A program made the position numbers and the translations under genes. A stretch of 32,782 nt of DNA from Planctomycetota bacterium. Its GTDB lineage: Bacteria; Planctomycetota; SZUA-567; H5-PLA8. The notes below the pieces were generated by a model. It saw only the letters and a list, made by a program, of their open reading frames with translations. It was not told where the DNA came from and searched no databases. The DNA lies in assembly GCA_026184295.1 (NCBI GenBank), contig JAHCJK010000053.1, positions 1-32,782 of the forward strand, in the 5' to 3' direction. This document shows, in pieces, positions 1 through 7,209 of this stretch. Each line of letters opens with the position of its first letter. Within the stretch, counting starts at the first letter, position 1.

Positions 1-106
1 GCTGCTTGTAGATTTCCGCCGAAACCTTGAGCATCTCCGACTGCGCGCGGCCCATCGTTTCGCCGCGTTGGGCGGGAGCGCCCTGAAGCAACACCAGTCC
101 GTTCAT
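1..106 (-). CDS. Cut-off gene, N-terminus only; possibly C45-type acyltransferase/peptidase-like
   Basis: An open frame on the minus strand starts with ATG at 106 and runs off the left edge. About 35 residues are visible, beginning MNGLVLLQGAPAQRGETMGR. A GGGAG ribosome-binding site lies at 118-122, a good distance from the ATG, which supports this start. The pattern of a hydrophobic strand, then GxPxxRGxxxG, then an amphipathic helix resembles the start of C45 family (acyl-CoA:6-APA acyltransferase-like) proteins. That family call is a guess from a short fragment. It lies downstream of the cupin gene in the same direction, 142 bp away. Confidence 0.45.
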   Translation of the reverse strand, partial: MNGLVLLQGAPAQRGETMGRAQSEMLKVSAEIYKQ

Positions 107-140
107 GCGCGCCGGAACTCCCGGTTGAGTACGAGCCTTG

Positions 141-194
141 CCTGCCTTGTAGGAGCGGCCATCCTACTGGAATCCCGCGCTCTTCCAAGAAGAG
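141..194. repeat. Paired small palindromes, REP-like
   Basis: Two inverted repeats sit in the 142-bp gap between the cupin gene and the cut-off gene. The first is GTAGGA at 149-154 with TCCTAC at 162-167 (loop 155-161). The second is CTCTTC at 180-185 with GAAGAG at 189-194 (loop CAA). The first, with its TGTAGGAGCGG-like core, resembles palindromic REP elements of other GC-rich bacteria. Whether it recurs in this genome cannot be seen here. It could also act as a transcript end for the cupin gene, though no T-tract follows. Confidence 0.3.
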
Positions 195-248
195 GACCAC
201 GCATTTGCGCCCAGCGCCCGCGGCGGCCGGCCTCGGCGCGGGAGGCGA

Positions 249-602
249 TCAGTCGAACCACTCGTCGTGGGGATCGAACGCGGGGACCGGGACGTTCACG
301 ATCTTCAGCTTGCCCACGGCGCGGTGGCGGCAGCCGGGCTTGATGAAGACCGTCGTCATCGGCTTCACGGGCACCTTCTCGCCGTCCAGTTCCATGTAGC
401 CTTCGCCTTCCAGGATCAGGTAGATCTCGGTCAGCTTCTTGTGGTAGTGGACGCGCGCGTCCTCGGTGATCTCCACGTAATGCATCGTCGCGACGGCATT
501 GTCCGGCGTGGCGAAGGCGCGCCGGCTGAAGCCGCACGGGCAGCGCACGGGATCGACCTCGTCGAGCTGCGCGACCATGTACTTCGCGTCGGTCTGAGGC
601 AT
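249..602 (-). CDS. Small single-domain cupin protein
   Basis: The product is a 117-residue single-domain cupin. Cupin motif 1 is visible as HYH (His52, His54) with Glu59 and a following Gly, and motif 2 as KPGCRHRA around His93, so a mononuclear metal site is expected. Small cupins of this kind bind or isomerise sugars or small acids, and the substrate cannot be read from sequence. The open frame extends upstream to 881, but that part is only translated repeat DNA (WFVVRGS-like). The start at 602 is chosen because GGAGGAAA lies just upstream (about 610-617) and the cupin fold begins there. A CPC motif at residues 21-23 is a further possible metal or redox feature. A TAGAAT -10 element lies at 628-633. 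Confidence 0.85.
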   Translation of the reverse strand: MPQTDAKYMVAQLDEVDPVRCPCGFSRRAFATPDNAVATMHYVEITEDARVHYHKKLTEIYLILEGEGYMELDGEKVPVKPMTTVFIKPGCRHRAVGKLKIVNVPVPAFDPHDEWFD

Positions 603-627
603 CGCGATTTCCTCCGGGGACGCGCGC

Positions 628-633
628 ATTCTA
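628..633 (-). promoter_or_regulatory. Candidate -10 element of the cupin gene
   Basis: TAGAAT on the minus strand is one mismatch from TATAAT. It lies 25 bp before the cupin ATG, leaving room for a short leader with a Shine-Dalgarno sequence. The 12-mer TAGAATGCGCGC that begins here occurs again directly before aroA. No good -35 is visible at 16-18 bp. Confidence 0.4.
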
Positions 634-680
634 GCGCGAACGCTTCGAAACATAAAGTGGGCTCGGAGAACGGCATGGTT

Positions 681-928
681 CGCGCAAAGACGCAAAGACG
701 CAAAGAACCAAAGACGCAAAGAACCAAAGAACCAAAGAACCAAGAACCAAAGAACCAAAGAACCAAAGAACCAAGACACCAAGAACCAAGAACCACGAAC
801 CACGAACCATGAACCACGAACCACGAACCATGAACCAAGAACCAGCCAACCAGTTAACGAGCCAACCAGCCAACCCATCAACCAGCCAACCCATCAACCA
901 GCCAACCCATCAACCAGCCAACCCATTA
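681..928. repeat. Degenerate word-like tandem array (7-, 8- and 16-mers)
   Basis: The array shifts through three periods. It opens with 8-mers of the type CGCAAAGA/ACCAAAGA, continues with 7-mers AACCAAG, AACCACG and AACCATG, and ends with four exact copies of the 16-mer CAACCAGCCAACCCAT (863-926). It is AC-rich on the plus strand and has composition quite unlike the flanking genes. Because the units lack stops, it creates spurious extensions of the cupin ORF (minus) and the NHL ORF (plus). It fills most of the 419-bp gap between these divergent genes. No coding role is supported. Confidence 0.95.
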
Positions 929-937
929 CTCCGTCAT

Positions 938-966
938 TTGACGCATCCACACGCTACCACTACCTT
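938..966 (+). promoter_or_regulatory. Candidate promoter of the NHL-repeat gene
   Basis: TTGACG (938-943) and TACCTT (961-966) are separated by exactly 17 bp, just after the repeat array ends. The -35 matches 5 of 6 consensus bases and the -10 only 3 of 6. A transcript from here would have a leader of about 50 nt ahead of the ATG at 1022. Confidence 0.35.
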
Positions 967-1021
967 CAGCGGGCTTTCTCAAAACGGAATCGAAACCGGG
1001 GCCCAACCAAGGAGCGTTGCC

Positions 1022-1948
1022 ATGCAAATCGGCGGTGGATCGCACACGTACGAATGGGACGAATCGTGGGGCACGCTTCCGCCCGGCCGCACCTACGGCT
1101 ACACGCACGGCGTGGTGGAAGACGCGGCGGGCCGCATCTACATCCACAACGCCAGCCGCAACAGCATGTACGTCTTCGATCCCGACGGCACGCTGCTCAC
1201 GTCGTGGGGCAACGCCTACGCCGCGGGCGCGCACGGCCTGCACCTGACCAAGGAGAAGGACGGCCAGGAATACCTGTACCTCTCCACGACCAACCAGCGC
1301 ATGGTGGTCAAGACCACGCTCGACGGCAAGGTCGTCTGGGCCATCACCACGCCGCCGATGCCGCAGGTCTACGAGAGCGACTGGCGCCTCTTCCAGCCCA
1401 CCGAGACCGCCGTGGCGGTGAAGGAAGGGCTCGTCTTCGTCGCCGACGGCTACGGCCAGCCGTGGATTCACGTCTACGACGTGAAGGGCAACTACAAGCG
1501 CAGCTTCGGCGGGCCCGGCGGCGGCAAGGGGCAGCTCAGCAACTGCCACGGCATCATGATCGACCGCCGCGGCAAGGAGCCGCTCGTCCTGGTCAGCGAC
1601 CGCGGCAACAGCCGCCTCCAGTACTTCGACCTCGACGGCAAGTTCGTCAAGATCACCGGCGTCGGCATCGTGATGAAGCCCTGCACGACCGTGGCGTACG
1701 GCGAGGAGATATACATCCCCGACCTGCACAGCCGCGTCACGATCCTCGACAAGAACGACAAGCTGATCTGCCACGTCGGCGAGACCTTCGAAGGCTGGAA
1801 GATGGAAGGCTGGCCGAACATCAAGCACGAATGGCGCCGCCCCGGGCACTTCACCAGCCCGCACGGCATCCACGTGGACGGCAGCGGCAACATCTACCTC
1901 GTCGAATGGATCAACGACGGCCGCGTGACCAAGCTGCACCGCGTCTAG
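1022..1948 (+). CDS. NHL-repeat beta-propeller protein
   Basis: The product is a 308-residue protein of NHL-type beta-propeller repeats, recognised by recurrent blades of the form HG...D..GRIYIHN...V.VFDPDG.LL..WG, later YDVKGNYKRSFGG, VSDRGNSRLQYFDLDGK and SPHGIHVDGSGNIYLVEW. No signal peptide is visible, so it is probably cytoplasmic. Propellers of this kind serve as binding platforms, or as peptidyl-amidoglycolate lyase-like or lactonase-like enzymes, and no specific activity can be assigned. The start at 1022 is supported by AAGGAG at 1009-1014. The open frame extends back to 809 but only through repeat DNA. The next gene follows 73 bp downstream after a hairpin. Confidence 0.85.
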   Translation: MQIGGGSHTYEWDESWGTLPPGRTYGYTHGVVEDAAGRIYIHNASRNSMYVFDPDGTLLTSWGNAYAAGAHGLHLTKEKDGQEYLYLSTTNQRMVVKTTLDGKVVWAITTPPMPQVYESDWRLFQPTETAVAVKEGLVFVADGYGQPWIHVYDVKGNYKRSFGGPGGGKGQLSNCHGIMIDRRGKEPLVLVSDRGNSRLQYFDLDGKFVKITGVGIVMKPCTTVAYGEEIYIPDLHSRVTILDKNDKLICHVGETFEGWKMEGWPNIKHEWRRPGHFTSPHGIHVDGSGNIYLVEWINDGRVTKLHRV

Positions 1949-1973
1949 TCCGGTCGCATGCGTACAGACGGGC

Positions 1974-2002
1974 CGCGGGGCAGATGACGAATCTGCCCCG
2001 CG
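1974..2002 (+). terminator. Perfect 12-bp hairpin between NHL and UPF0489 genes
   Basis: CGCGGGGCAGAT (1974-1985) and its exact complement (1991-2002) flank a GACGA loop. The stem is GC-rich and starts 25 bp after the NHL stop codon. The tract after it (CTTATTAAAGG) is only weakly U-rich and merges with the ribosome-binding site of the next gene. It may be a partial terminator, an RNA-stability element or an attenuator. Confidence 0.55.
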
Positions 2003-2021
2003 CTTATTAAAGGAGCGCGCC

Positions 2022-2735
2022 ATGGGCGAGTGGCTGATTCCGTTCAAGGGCCGGCACGACACCGGGCCGTACGTCACCAACTTCGTCTGGCGCGACGGGC
2101 CCTTTTACGTGATGGACAACCACCGTTCGGCGCTGTGGTGCTGGGCGCGGGAATTCAAGCCGGGCAAGAGCTACGACTACTACCACATCGACGCGCACTA
2201 CGACACGATGGCCTTCGAGGAACCCTGGCGCGCGGCCTGGCCCGCGGACATCGCCAAGCTTTCGCTCGACGAATACCTGAACGTCCCGATGCCGGGCAAG
2301 CCCGGCGAGTTCCTCTTCCGCTACGACAACTACCTGACGCTGTTCTACGAGCTGCACCCGACGGTCTTCGAACGCTCCTTCTTTCACACCCACCAGATCG
2401 GCGACAAGCCGAAGATTCCGGGCGACTTCGACGTCTGGCACACCTTCCACTACACCTCGCTGCGCCACGCGCTCCGCGCCACCGGCGGCTGGGTCGTCAA
2501 CCTGGACCTCGACTTCTTTTTCTACCTCACCGGCGACTACGAGATGAAGCCGCTCTTCTCGGAAGCGTACGTGCAGGACACGCTCGCGCCGCTGGCCGAG
2601 GCCTGGAAGGCCGGCCGCATCGAGATGTTCACGCTGTGCCTGACGCCGGAATACTGCGGCGGGTGGAAGAACGCGGAGCCGCTGACCTACCGCATCTGCG
2701 ACGCGCTGGGCGTGAACTTTCGCCTGCCGGCGTAG
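2022..2735 (+). CDS. UPF0489 family protein
   Basis: The 237-residue product matches my recollection of the UPF0489 (C5orf22-like) family: MDNH at residues 31-34 followed by ALWCW, then HIDAHYD at 55-61, and VNLDLDFF at 159-166. The DAHxD and DLD pieces look like the metal-binding motifs of arginase/deacetylase-fold enzymes, which suggests a metallohydrolase. The family itself has no established reaction that I know of. AAGGAG at 2010-2015 fixes the start at 2022. No signal peptide or membrane segment is visible. The gene probably shares transcription with the NHL gene, subject to the hairpin between them, and it converges on aroA with 24 bp between stops. Confidence 0.8.
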   Translation: MGEWLIPFKGRHDTGPYVTNFVWRDGPFYVMDNHRSALWCWAREFKPGKSYDYYHIDAHYDTMAFEEPWRAAWPADIAKLSLDEYLNVPMPGKPGEFLFRYDNYLTLFYELHPTVFERSFFHTHQIGDKPKIPGDFDVWHTFHYTSLRHALRATGGWVVNLDLDFFFYLTGDYEMKPLFSEAYVQDTLAPLAEAWKAGRIEMFTLCLTPEYCGGWKNAEPLTYRICDALGVNFRLPA

Positions 2736-2759
2736 GTTTCGAACGGGTCCCGAAGGCGG

Positions 2760-4106
2760 TCAGGCGCGCGAGGCGCTCAGCTTTTCCAGATCCTGGAAGT
2801 ACCCGGGGTACGTCTTCGCGACGCAGGCCGGGTTTTTCACCGTCACGCCGGGGCGCCCCAGGCCGACGAGCGCCAGCGCCATCGCCATGCGGTGGTCGTC
2901 GTAGGTCTCCACCGCGGCGTCCTTGGGCGGGCCGGGGGTGATCTCGAGTTCGTCCGGGCCTTCCTCGACGTCCGCGCCCAGCCGCGTCAGTTCCTGCGCG
3001 AGCGCCTTCAGGCGGTCGGTCTCCTTGATGCGCAGGTTGCCGATGTTGATGAAGTGCGAAGTGCCTTCGGCGAAGAGCGCCACGGCGGCGAGCGTCTGCG
3101 CGACGTCGGGCATGTCGTTCAGGTCCACGTGCACGGCCTTGAGCGGCGTTTTGGGATCGCGCGAGACCTCGATCCCGCGCCCGCCGGCCAGGATGCCCTG
3201 CCGCACGCGGCAGCCCATGCGTCCCAGAATCGAGGCGAAGTGCACGTCGCCCTGCGGCGAATCGGCGCGCAGGTTGGTCACGCAGGCCCGCCCGCCCAGG
3301 ATCGCGGCCGCGGCGAGGAAGTAGCTGGCCGCCGTCGCGTCGCCTTCGATCGCGTACACCCCGGGCCGGTACGTGACGCCGTGCGTGGGCGAGTACTTGC
3401 GCTGGCCTTCGGTGGCTGTGAGCAGCCCGAAGTCGGACATCGTGCGGAGCGTCAGTTCCACGTACGGGCGCGAGACGAACTCGCCGGTCACTTCGACGGT
3501 CAGGGGCGAGGCCGCGTAGGGCGCGGCCATCAGCAGGGCGCTCACGTACTGGCTGCTGCGGCTCCCGTCCACCTGGGCGGTCCCGCCGGGCAGGCCGGCG
3601 GCTTCCACGATCACCGGCGGGCAGCCGTTCTCGAACTCGCAGCGCGCCTTCACGCCCACGCCGCGCAGGCCGTCGATCAGGTCGGCGATGGGGCGTTCGC
3701 GCATGCGCGCGGTGCCGTCCAGCCGGTAGCGTCCCCGGCCGAGGCAGACGAAGGCCGAGAGAAAGCGCATCGCCGTGCCCGCGTTGCCGACGAACAGGTC
3801 CGCGTCCGCGGCCGGAATCCTGCCGCCCTGGCCTTCGATGCGGATGCGCCCCGAGGCCGGATCGGCCTGGACGCTGAAGCCGAGCGCGCGCAGGCCTTCG
3901 GCCATGTAATGCGGGTCGTCGGCAAACAGCCCGCCGGTGAGCGTCACCGGCCCGTCGGCCAGCGCGCCGCAGATCATCGCGCGGTTGGTGATGCTCTTGG
4001 AACCGGGAACGGCGATCTCGAAGTTGACGGGCCCGCCGACGGGCCGGATGGCCAGTTCGGGCGGCAGGGCGGGCGCCGTGGGGAATACGCCATGCGGAGT
4101 GCTCAT
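2760..4106 (-). CDS. aroA: 3-phosphoshikimate 1-carboxyvinyltransferase (EPSP synthase)
   Basis: This enzyme joins shikimate-3-phosphate and phosphoenolpyruvate in the shikimate pathway to aromatic amino acids. The 448-residue protein has all hallmark segments: PGSKSITNRA near residue 34, GNAGTAMRF at 107-115, DGSRSSQY, EGDATAASYFLAAAA, KETDRL and YDDHRMAMA. Spacing and ending resemble the E. coli type. At the position of E. coli Pro101 this protein has Phe115, a residue position known to influence glyphosate sensitivity. The N-terminus is about 14 residues longer than the E. coli protein. No Shine-Dalgarno is visible before the ATG at 4106. Instead TAGAAT lies exactly 6 nt upstream, which suggests a leaderless message. 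It stands alone as a single gene. Confidence 0.97.
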   Translation of the reverse strand: MSTPHGVFPTAPALPPELAIRPVGGPVNFEIAVPGSKSITNRAMICGALADGPVTLTGGLFADDPHYMAEGLRALGFSVQADPASGRIRIEGQGGRIPAADADLFVGNAGTAMRFLSAFVCLGRGRYRLDGTARMRERPIADLIDGLRGVGVKARCEFENGCPPVIVEAAGLPGGTAQVDGSRSSQYVSALLMAAPYAASPLTVEVTGEFVSRPYVELTLRTMSDFGLLTATEGQRKYSPTHGVTYRPGVYAIEGDATAASYFLAAAAILGGRACVTNLRADSPQGDVHFASILGRMGCRVRQGILAGGRGIEVSRDPKTPLKAVHVDLNDMPDVAQTLAAVALFAEGTSHFINIGNLRIKETDRLKALAQELTRLGADVEEGPDELEITPGPPKDAAVETYDDHRMAMALALVGLGRPGVTVKNPACVAKTYPGYFQDLEKLSASRA

Positions 4107-4112
4107 GCGCGC

Positions 4113-4118
4113 ATTCTA
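4113..4118 (-). promoter_or_regulatory. Candidate -10 of aroA, leaderless arrangement
   Basis: TAGAAT on the minus strand is followed by six bases and then the aroA ATG, so the expected transcription start falls on the A of the start codon. There is no clear -35 at the right distance and no ribosome-binding site. Confidence 0.4.
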
Positions 4119-4234
4119 CGGACCCGGGAGCGCCCGGCTAGTGAACCGGCGTCTTTTTGCGCCGTTGCGGGAAATCCCGGGGAAGGTGAAGCTATGGCCG
4201 CGGCGCGCGTCTTAGACGTACCCCGGAGGCCCCT

Positions 4235-5554
4235 ATGCTAGACGTCCTGTTCGAATGCCTGCTGGTCCTGGCCCTGCTGATGGCCAACGGCGTCTTCGCC
4301 ATGTCGGAGATGGCGATCGTTTCCTCGCGGCGCGCGCGGCTGCAGCAGCGCGCCTTCGACGGCCACAAGGGCGCGCGCGCGGCCCTGGACCTTGCCACCA
4401 ACCCCGGCGATTTTCTCTCCACCGTCCAGATCGGCATCACCCTGATCGGGATCGGCGTCGGCGCGTACAGCGGCCGGAGCATCGGGCTGGAACTGTCGGC
4501 CTGGATGAACACGATCCCTCTCCTCGCGCCTTACCGCGAACCGCTCGCCCTGGGCGTCACCATCGTCGCGATCACCCTCGTCTCGCTGGTCGTGGGCGAA
4601 CTGGTCCCCAAGCGCCTGGCGCTCAGCGCCCCCGAGGCGATCGCCGCCGCCGTCGCCGGGCCGATGCGCATCCTCGCCCGCATCACCTCGCCCGCGGTCT
4701 GGCTGCTGGGCGCGAGCACCAGCCTGATCCTCAAGCTCATGCGCGTCCGCCCGCCCGCCGACGCTCCCGTGACCGAGGACGAGATCAAGATCATGGTCGA
4801 GCAGGCCACCAACGCCGGCGTGCTCGAACCGGCCGAGCAGGACATCGTCAAGAACGTCTTCCGCCTGGGCGACACGCGCGTCGGCGGCCTGATGACCCCG
4901 CGCAGCGACATCGTCTGGCTCGACACCGCCCGCCCCCTGGCCGAGAACATGGCTCGCGTGGCCGAGAGCCACCACAGTTATTTTCCCGTCTGCCAGGGCA
5001 GCCTGGACGTCGTGCTCGGGCTGGCCTCCGTCAAGGATCTGTGGGCCGCGGCCGACGCGCACCAGCCCGTGGACCTGGGCGCGCGCCTGATCAAGCCGCT
5101 CTACGTGCCCGAGAGCATGACCGGGCTGAACCTCCTGGAACTCTTCAAGCAGGCGCGCAAGCACCTGGCGCTCGTCGTGGACGAGTACGGCAGCATCCAG
5201 GGCGTGGTGACCGTGATCGACGTGCTCGAAGCCATGGTCGGCGACCTGCCGGGCGTCGAGGAACACGACGAAGAGATGATCGTGCGGCGCGCCGACGGCT
5301 CGATGCTGCTCGACGGCCTGGTGCCGGTCGGGCGCTTCAAGGAAGTCTTCCGGATCAAGGCGCTGCCCAACGAGGACCGCGGGTACTACCAGACGCTGGG
5401 CGGCTTCCTGATGACGCAGCTCGGGCGCATGCCCCGCACGACCGACAGCTTCGAATGGGGCGGCTTCCGCTTCGAGGTCGTGGACATGGACGGGAACCGC
5501 GTGGACAAGGTGATGGTGACGCCGCTGAAGAAGCCCGACCCGCGCGCCTCCTGA
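4235..5554 (+). CDS. CNNM/CorC (HlyC/TlyC-type) membrane protein with CBS pair
   Basis: The 439-residue product has the standard architecture of the CNNM-DUF21/CBS/CorC-HlyC family, implicated in Mg2+ or other divalent cation efflux and older annotated as hemolysin. The N-terminal membrane domain has segments around residues 1-30, 57-80, 100-125 and 135-165, including GELVPKRLAL. A CBS pair follows (about 215-335) with the MTPRSDIVWLD signature and LALVVDEYGSIQGVVT. The C-terminal CorC_HlyC domain (about 345-435) includes GYYQTLGGFLM. GGAGG at 4225-4229 supports the start. Transport substrate is not proven. It converges on gspI with only 4 bp between the stop codons. Confidence 0.93.
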   Translation: MLDVLFECLLVLALLMANGVFAMSEMAIVSSRRARLQQRAFDGHKGARAALDLATNPGDFLSTVQIGITLIGIGVGAYSGRSIGLELSAWMNTIPLLAPYREPLALGVTIVAITLVSLVVGELVPKRLALSAPEAIAAAVAGPMRILARITSPAVWLLGASTSLILKLMRVRPPADAPVTEDEIKIMVEQATNAGVLEPAEQDIVKNVFRLGDTRVGGLMTPRSDIVWLDTARPLAENMARVAESHHSYFPVCQGSLDVVLGLASVKDLWAAADAHQPVDLGARLIKPLYVPESMTGLNLLELFKQARKHLALVVDEYGSIQGVVTVIDVLEAMVGDLPGVEEHDEEMIVRRADGSMLLDGLVPVGRFKEVFRIKALPNEDRGYYQTLGGFLMTQLGRMPRTTDSFEWGGFRFEVVDMDGNRVDKVMVTPLKKPDPRAS

Positions 5555-5558
5555 CGCC

Positions 5559-5990
5559 TCAGCGCTCGCTGCGCTTGAACATCACCGTGTTGAACGCGAT
5601 CCACTTGCGGTCGTCGGACTTCTCCCGCCACGTCACCTTCACTTCGACGAAGAACTCGCGCCCCAGCGCCGGCCCGCCCCGGACCCCGCGCGAAGGCGTG
5701 ATGTCCTTGAACGTGACGGCGTAGTAGTAATCGGGGTAGTCGCTGCTCTGCCGCGGGGCCGTCTCGGGGATCGGCGTCGGTTCCGCTCCCTGCGAAAAGA
5801 TCGTGCGCAGTTCGGCCATCACGCTCGCCCCGACGAAGGCCGCGTTGGTCTCGTCCCGCGCGCGCTTGTGGGTGTTCAGGCCCGCCTGGAGCGCCCCGAA
5901 GATCGCCACGAGCCCGAAGACGAGGATCGCCGTCGCGATCATCACCTCCATCAGGGTCATGCCGCGCGCGCGGGCGGAACGGAAGCGCAT
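5559..5990 (-). CDS. gspI: Minor pseudopilin, GspI-like
   Basis: This 143-residue protein begins with a prepilin peptidase site, RARG|MTLMEV (cleavage after Gly10, Glu15 at +5), followed by a hydrophobic helix ATAILVFGLVAIFGAL. GspI proteins start a pseudopilus tip complex with GspJ and GspK in the periplasm. Short length, position next to a J-like and a K-like gene, and the VMIATAIL segment favour GspI. It is the last gene of the cluster. Its ATG lies 3 bp after the gspJ stop, with AAGGGGG in the end of gspJ as ribosome-binding site, so translation is probably coupled. Confidence 0.8.
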   Translation of the reverse strand: MRFRSARARGMTLMEVMIATAILVFGLVAIFGALQAGLNTHKRARDETNAAFVGASVMAELRTIFSQGAEPTPIPETAPRQSSDYPDYYYAVTFKDITPSRGVRGGPALGREFFVEVKVTWREKSDDRKWIAFNTVMFKRSER

Positions 5991-5993
5991 CGC

Positions 5994-7202
5994 TCAGTTC
6001 CCCCTTCTCGCGCGCCCGGACTGCTGGCTGTTCTTGCGGGCCCAGTAATCTTCGTCCTTCACCCAGTCTTCGCGGTGCCCGTTGATGAAGACCACGCGCG
6101 AAAAGGTCTCGCCGCGCCGCACGACCGAACCCACCGCGTGGTCCTTGTTCACCGTGCCGCGCGCGCCGCGCAGGTCGCATTTGAAGGCCTCGTCGGTCTT
6201 TTCCTTGTAATGCGCCCACTCGTCGCCGATCAGGATGTACGAATCGGGCGTGCCGCCCTTGGGAAAGCCCTGCGTCGATTCGACGAAGACCATCCCGTCG
6301 TTGCCGCCGATGTCTTCCTCCAGCTTGGTGAAGGTGCAGCGCGGCATGGGCGAATCGACCGTGATCGTGATGCGCACCTTCATGGGAAAGACGTCGTCCT
6401 CGGGGTCGTCCACGCTCCCGTCGCGGTGCAGGACGAACTTGCCCAGCAGCCCGCCCAGGCCGCGCGTCGAATCCCAGATCTTTTCCGGCCCGCGCGACTT
6501 CGAGCCTTTGGGCGGCTCGTTCCAGTCGTAGGTGTACTGGCTCCAGTAATCCAGCGCGAAGTAGAGCACGTCCGTGACCATCGGCGTCCCGGCCTGCGGC
6601 GTCAGAATGTCGGCGAACTTCCCGTCCGCCGGCGCGCGGATCGAACGGTACAGCGTCTGGTCTTCGACGAAGTACGCCACCTGCGCCATCCCGCCCAGCG
6701 CGCGGTAGTCGCCCACCTTCTTGCCGGTGTAGTAGTCCTGGTCCACCGCGCCGCGCGACGGGGGCGGCGCCTTCTTCTTCGAGTCGTCGTCGTCCGGCGG
6801 TTCGAAGCGGATGTCGTTGCTGCGCCCGTCGCCGGCAAAGAGCGTCAGGGCGCGCTCGGGCCCGGCCTCGAACGAACGCACGAACATCATGCGCTGCGCG
6901 CCCGACTTGGGGCTGATGTCGCCGATGAAGCGCACGAGCACCTGGTCCACGCCGGGGGGCTCGGTGCACTGCACGGCCGAGAGGTCGTCCACGATGCGGT
7001 CCATCGCGCCCGCGGCGCGTTCGTAGACCACGCGCTGCCGCTCCGCGCGCGTCCAGCCCTTCACGATCTCCTGCACGATCAGCAGCATCATCCACGCCAG
7101 CGCGACGAAGATTACGAGCGTGATCATCACCTCGACAAGCGTGAGCCCCCGCGCGCGAACGGCGGCGCGGGGACGGCGGCGGAAGGCGGCGCGTGCGGTC
7201 AT
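5994..7202 (-). CDS. gspJ: Minor pseudopilin, GspJ-like, with an extra repeat module
   Basis: The 402-residue product has the prepilin motif RARG|LTLVEVMITLVIF (cleavage after Gly19, Glu24 at +5). The arrangement ...ERAAGAMDRIVDDLSAV and a long beta-rich C-terminal part fits GspJ, but it is about twice the usual length of roughly 200 residues. An acidic/Lys/Pro stretch (residues 137-149) interrupts the domain. Residues about 308-366 form a module with GFPKGG, SYILIGDEWAHY, RGARGT and DHAVGSVV that is also repeated in the neighbouring GspK. It lies 7 bp after gspK and 3 bp before gspI. No strong ribosome-binding site is visible, so coupling to gspK is likely. Confidence 0.8.
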   Translation of the reverse strand: MTARAAFRRRPRAAVRARGLTLVEVMITLVIFVALAWMMLLIVQEIVKGWTRAERQRVVYERAAGAMDRIVDDLSAVQCTEPPGVDQVLVRFIGDISPKSGAQRMMFVRSFEAGPERALTLFAGDGRSNDIRFEPPDDDDSKKKAPPPSRGAVDQDYYTGKKVGDYRALGGMAQVAYFVEDQTLYRSIRAPADGKFADILTPQAGTPMVTDVLYFALDYWSQYTYDWNEPPKGSKSRGPEKIWDSTRGLGGLLGKFVLHRDGSVDDPEDDVFPMKVRITITVDSPMPRCTFTKLEEDIGGNDGMVFVESTQGFPKGGTPDSYILIGDEWAHYKEKTDEAFKCDLRGARGTVNKDHAVGSVVRRGETFSRVVFINGHREDWVKDEDYWARKNSQQSGRARRGN

Positions 7203-7209
7203 GGGCGCG

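Noticed and set aside
249..881. Long version of the cupin gene with a WFVVRGS-rich N-terminus
   Set aside because: The extension is translated tandem repeat DNA. The ATG at 602 has its own ribosome-binding site and begins the fold.
681..928. CRISPR array
   Set aside because: Units are 7-16 bp and contiguous, with no unique spacers and no cas genes.
809..1948. Long version of the NHL gene starting inside the repeat
   Set aside because: The first 71 codons are repeat and promoter region; AAGGAG supports 1022.
4255..5724. Second plus-strand frame of 489 codons overlapping the CNNM gene
   Set aside because: Arg/Pro/Ala-rich shadow in another frame without any domain; the 4235 frame has membrane, CBS and CorC signatures.
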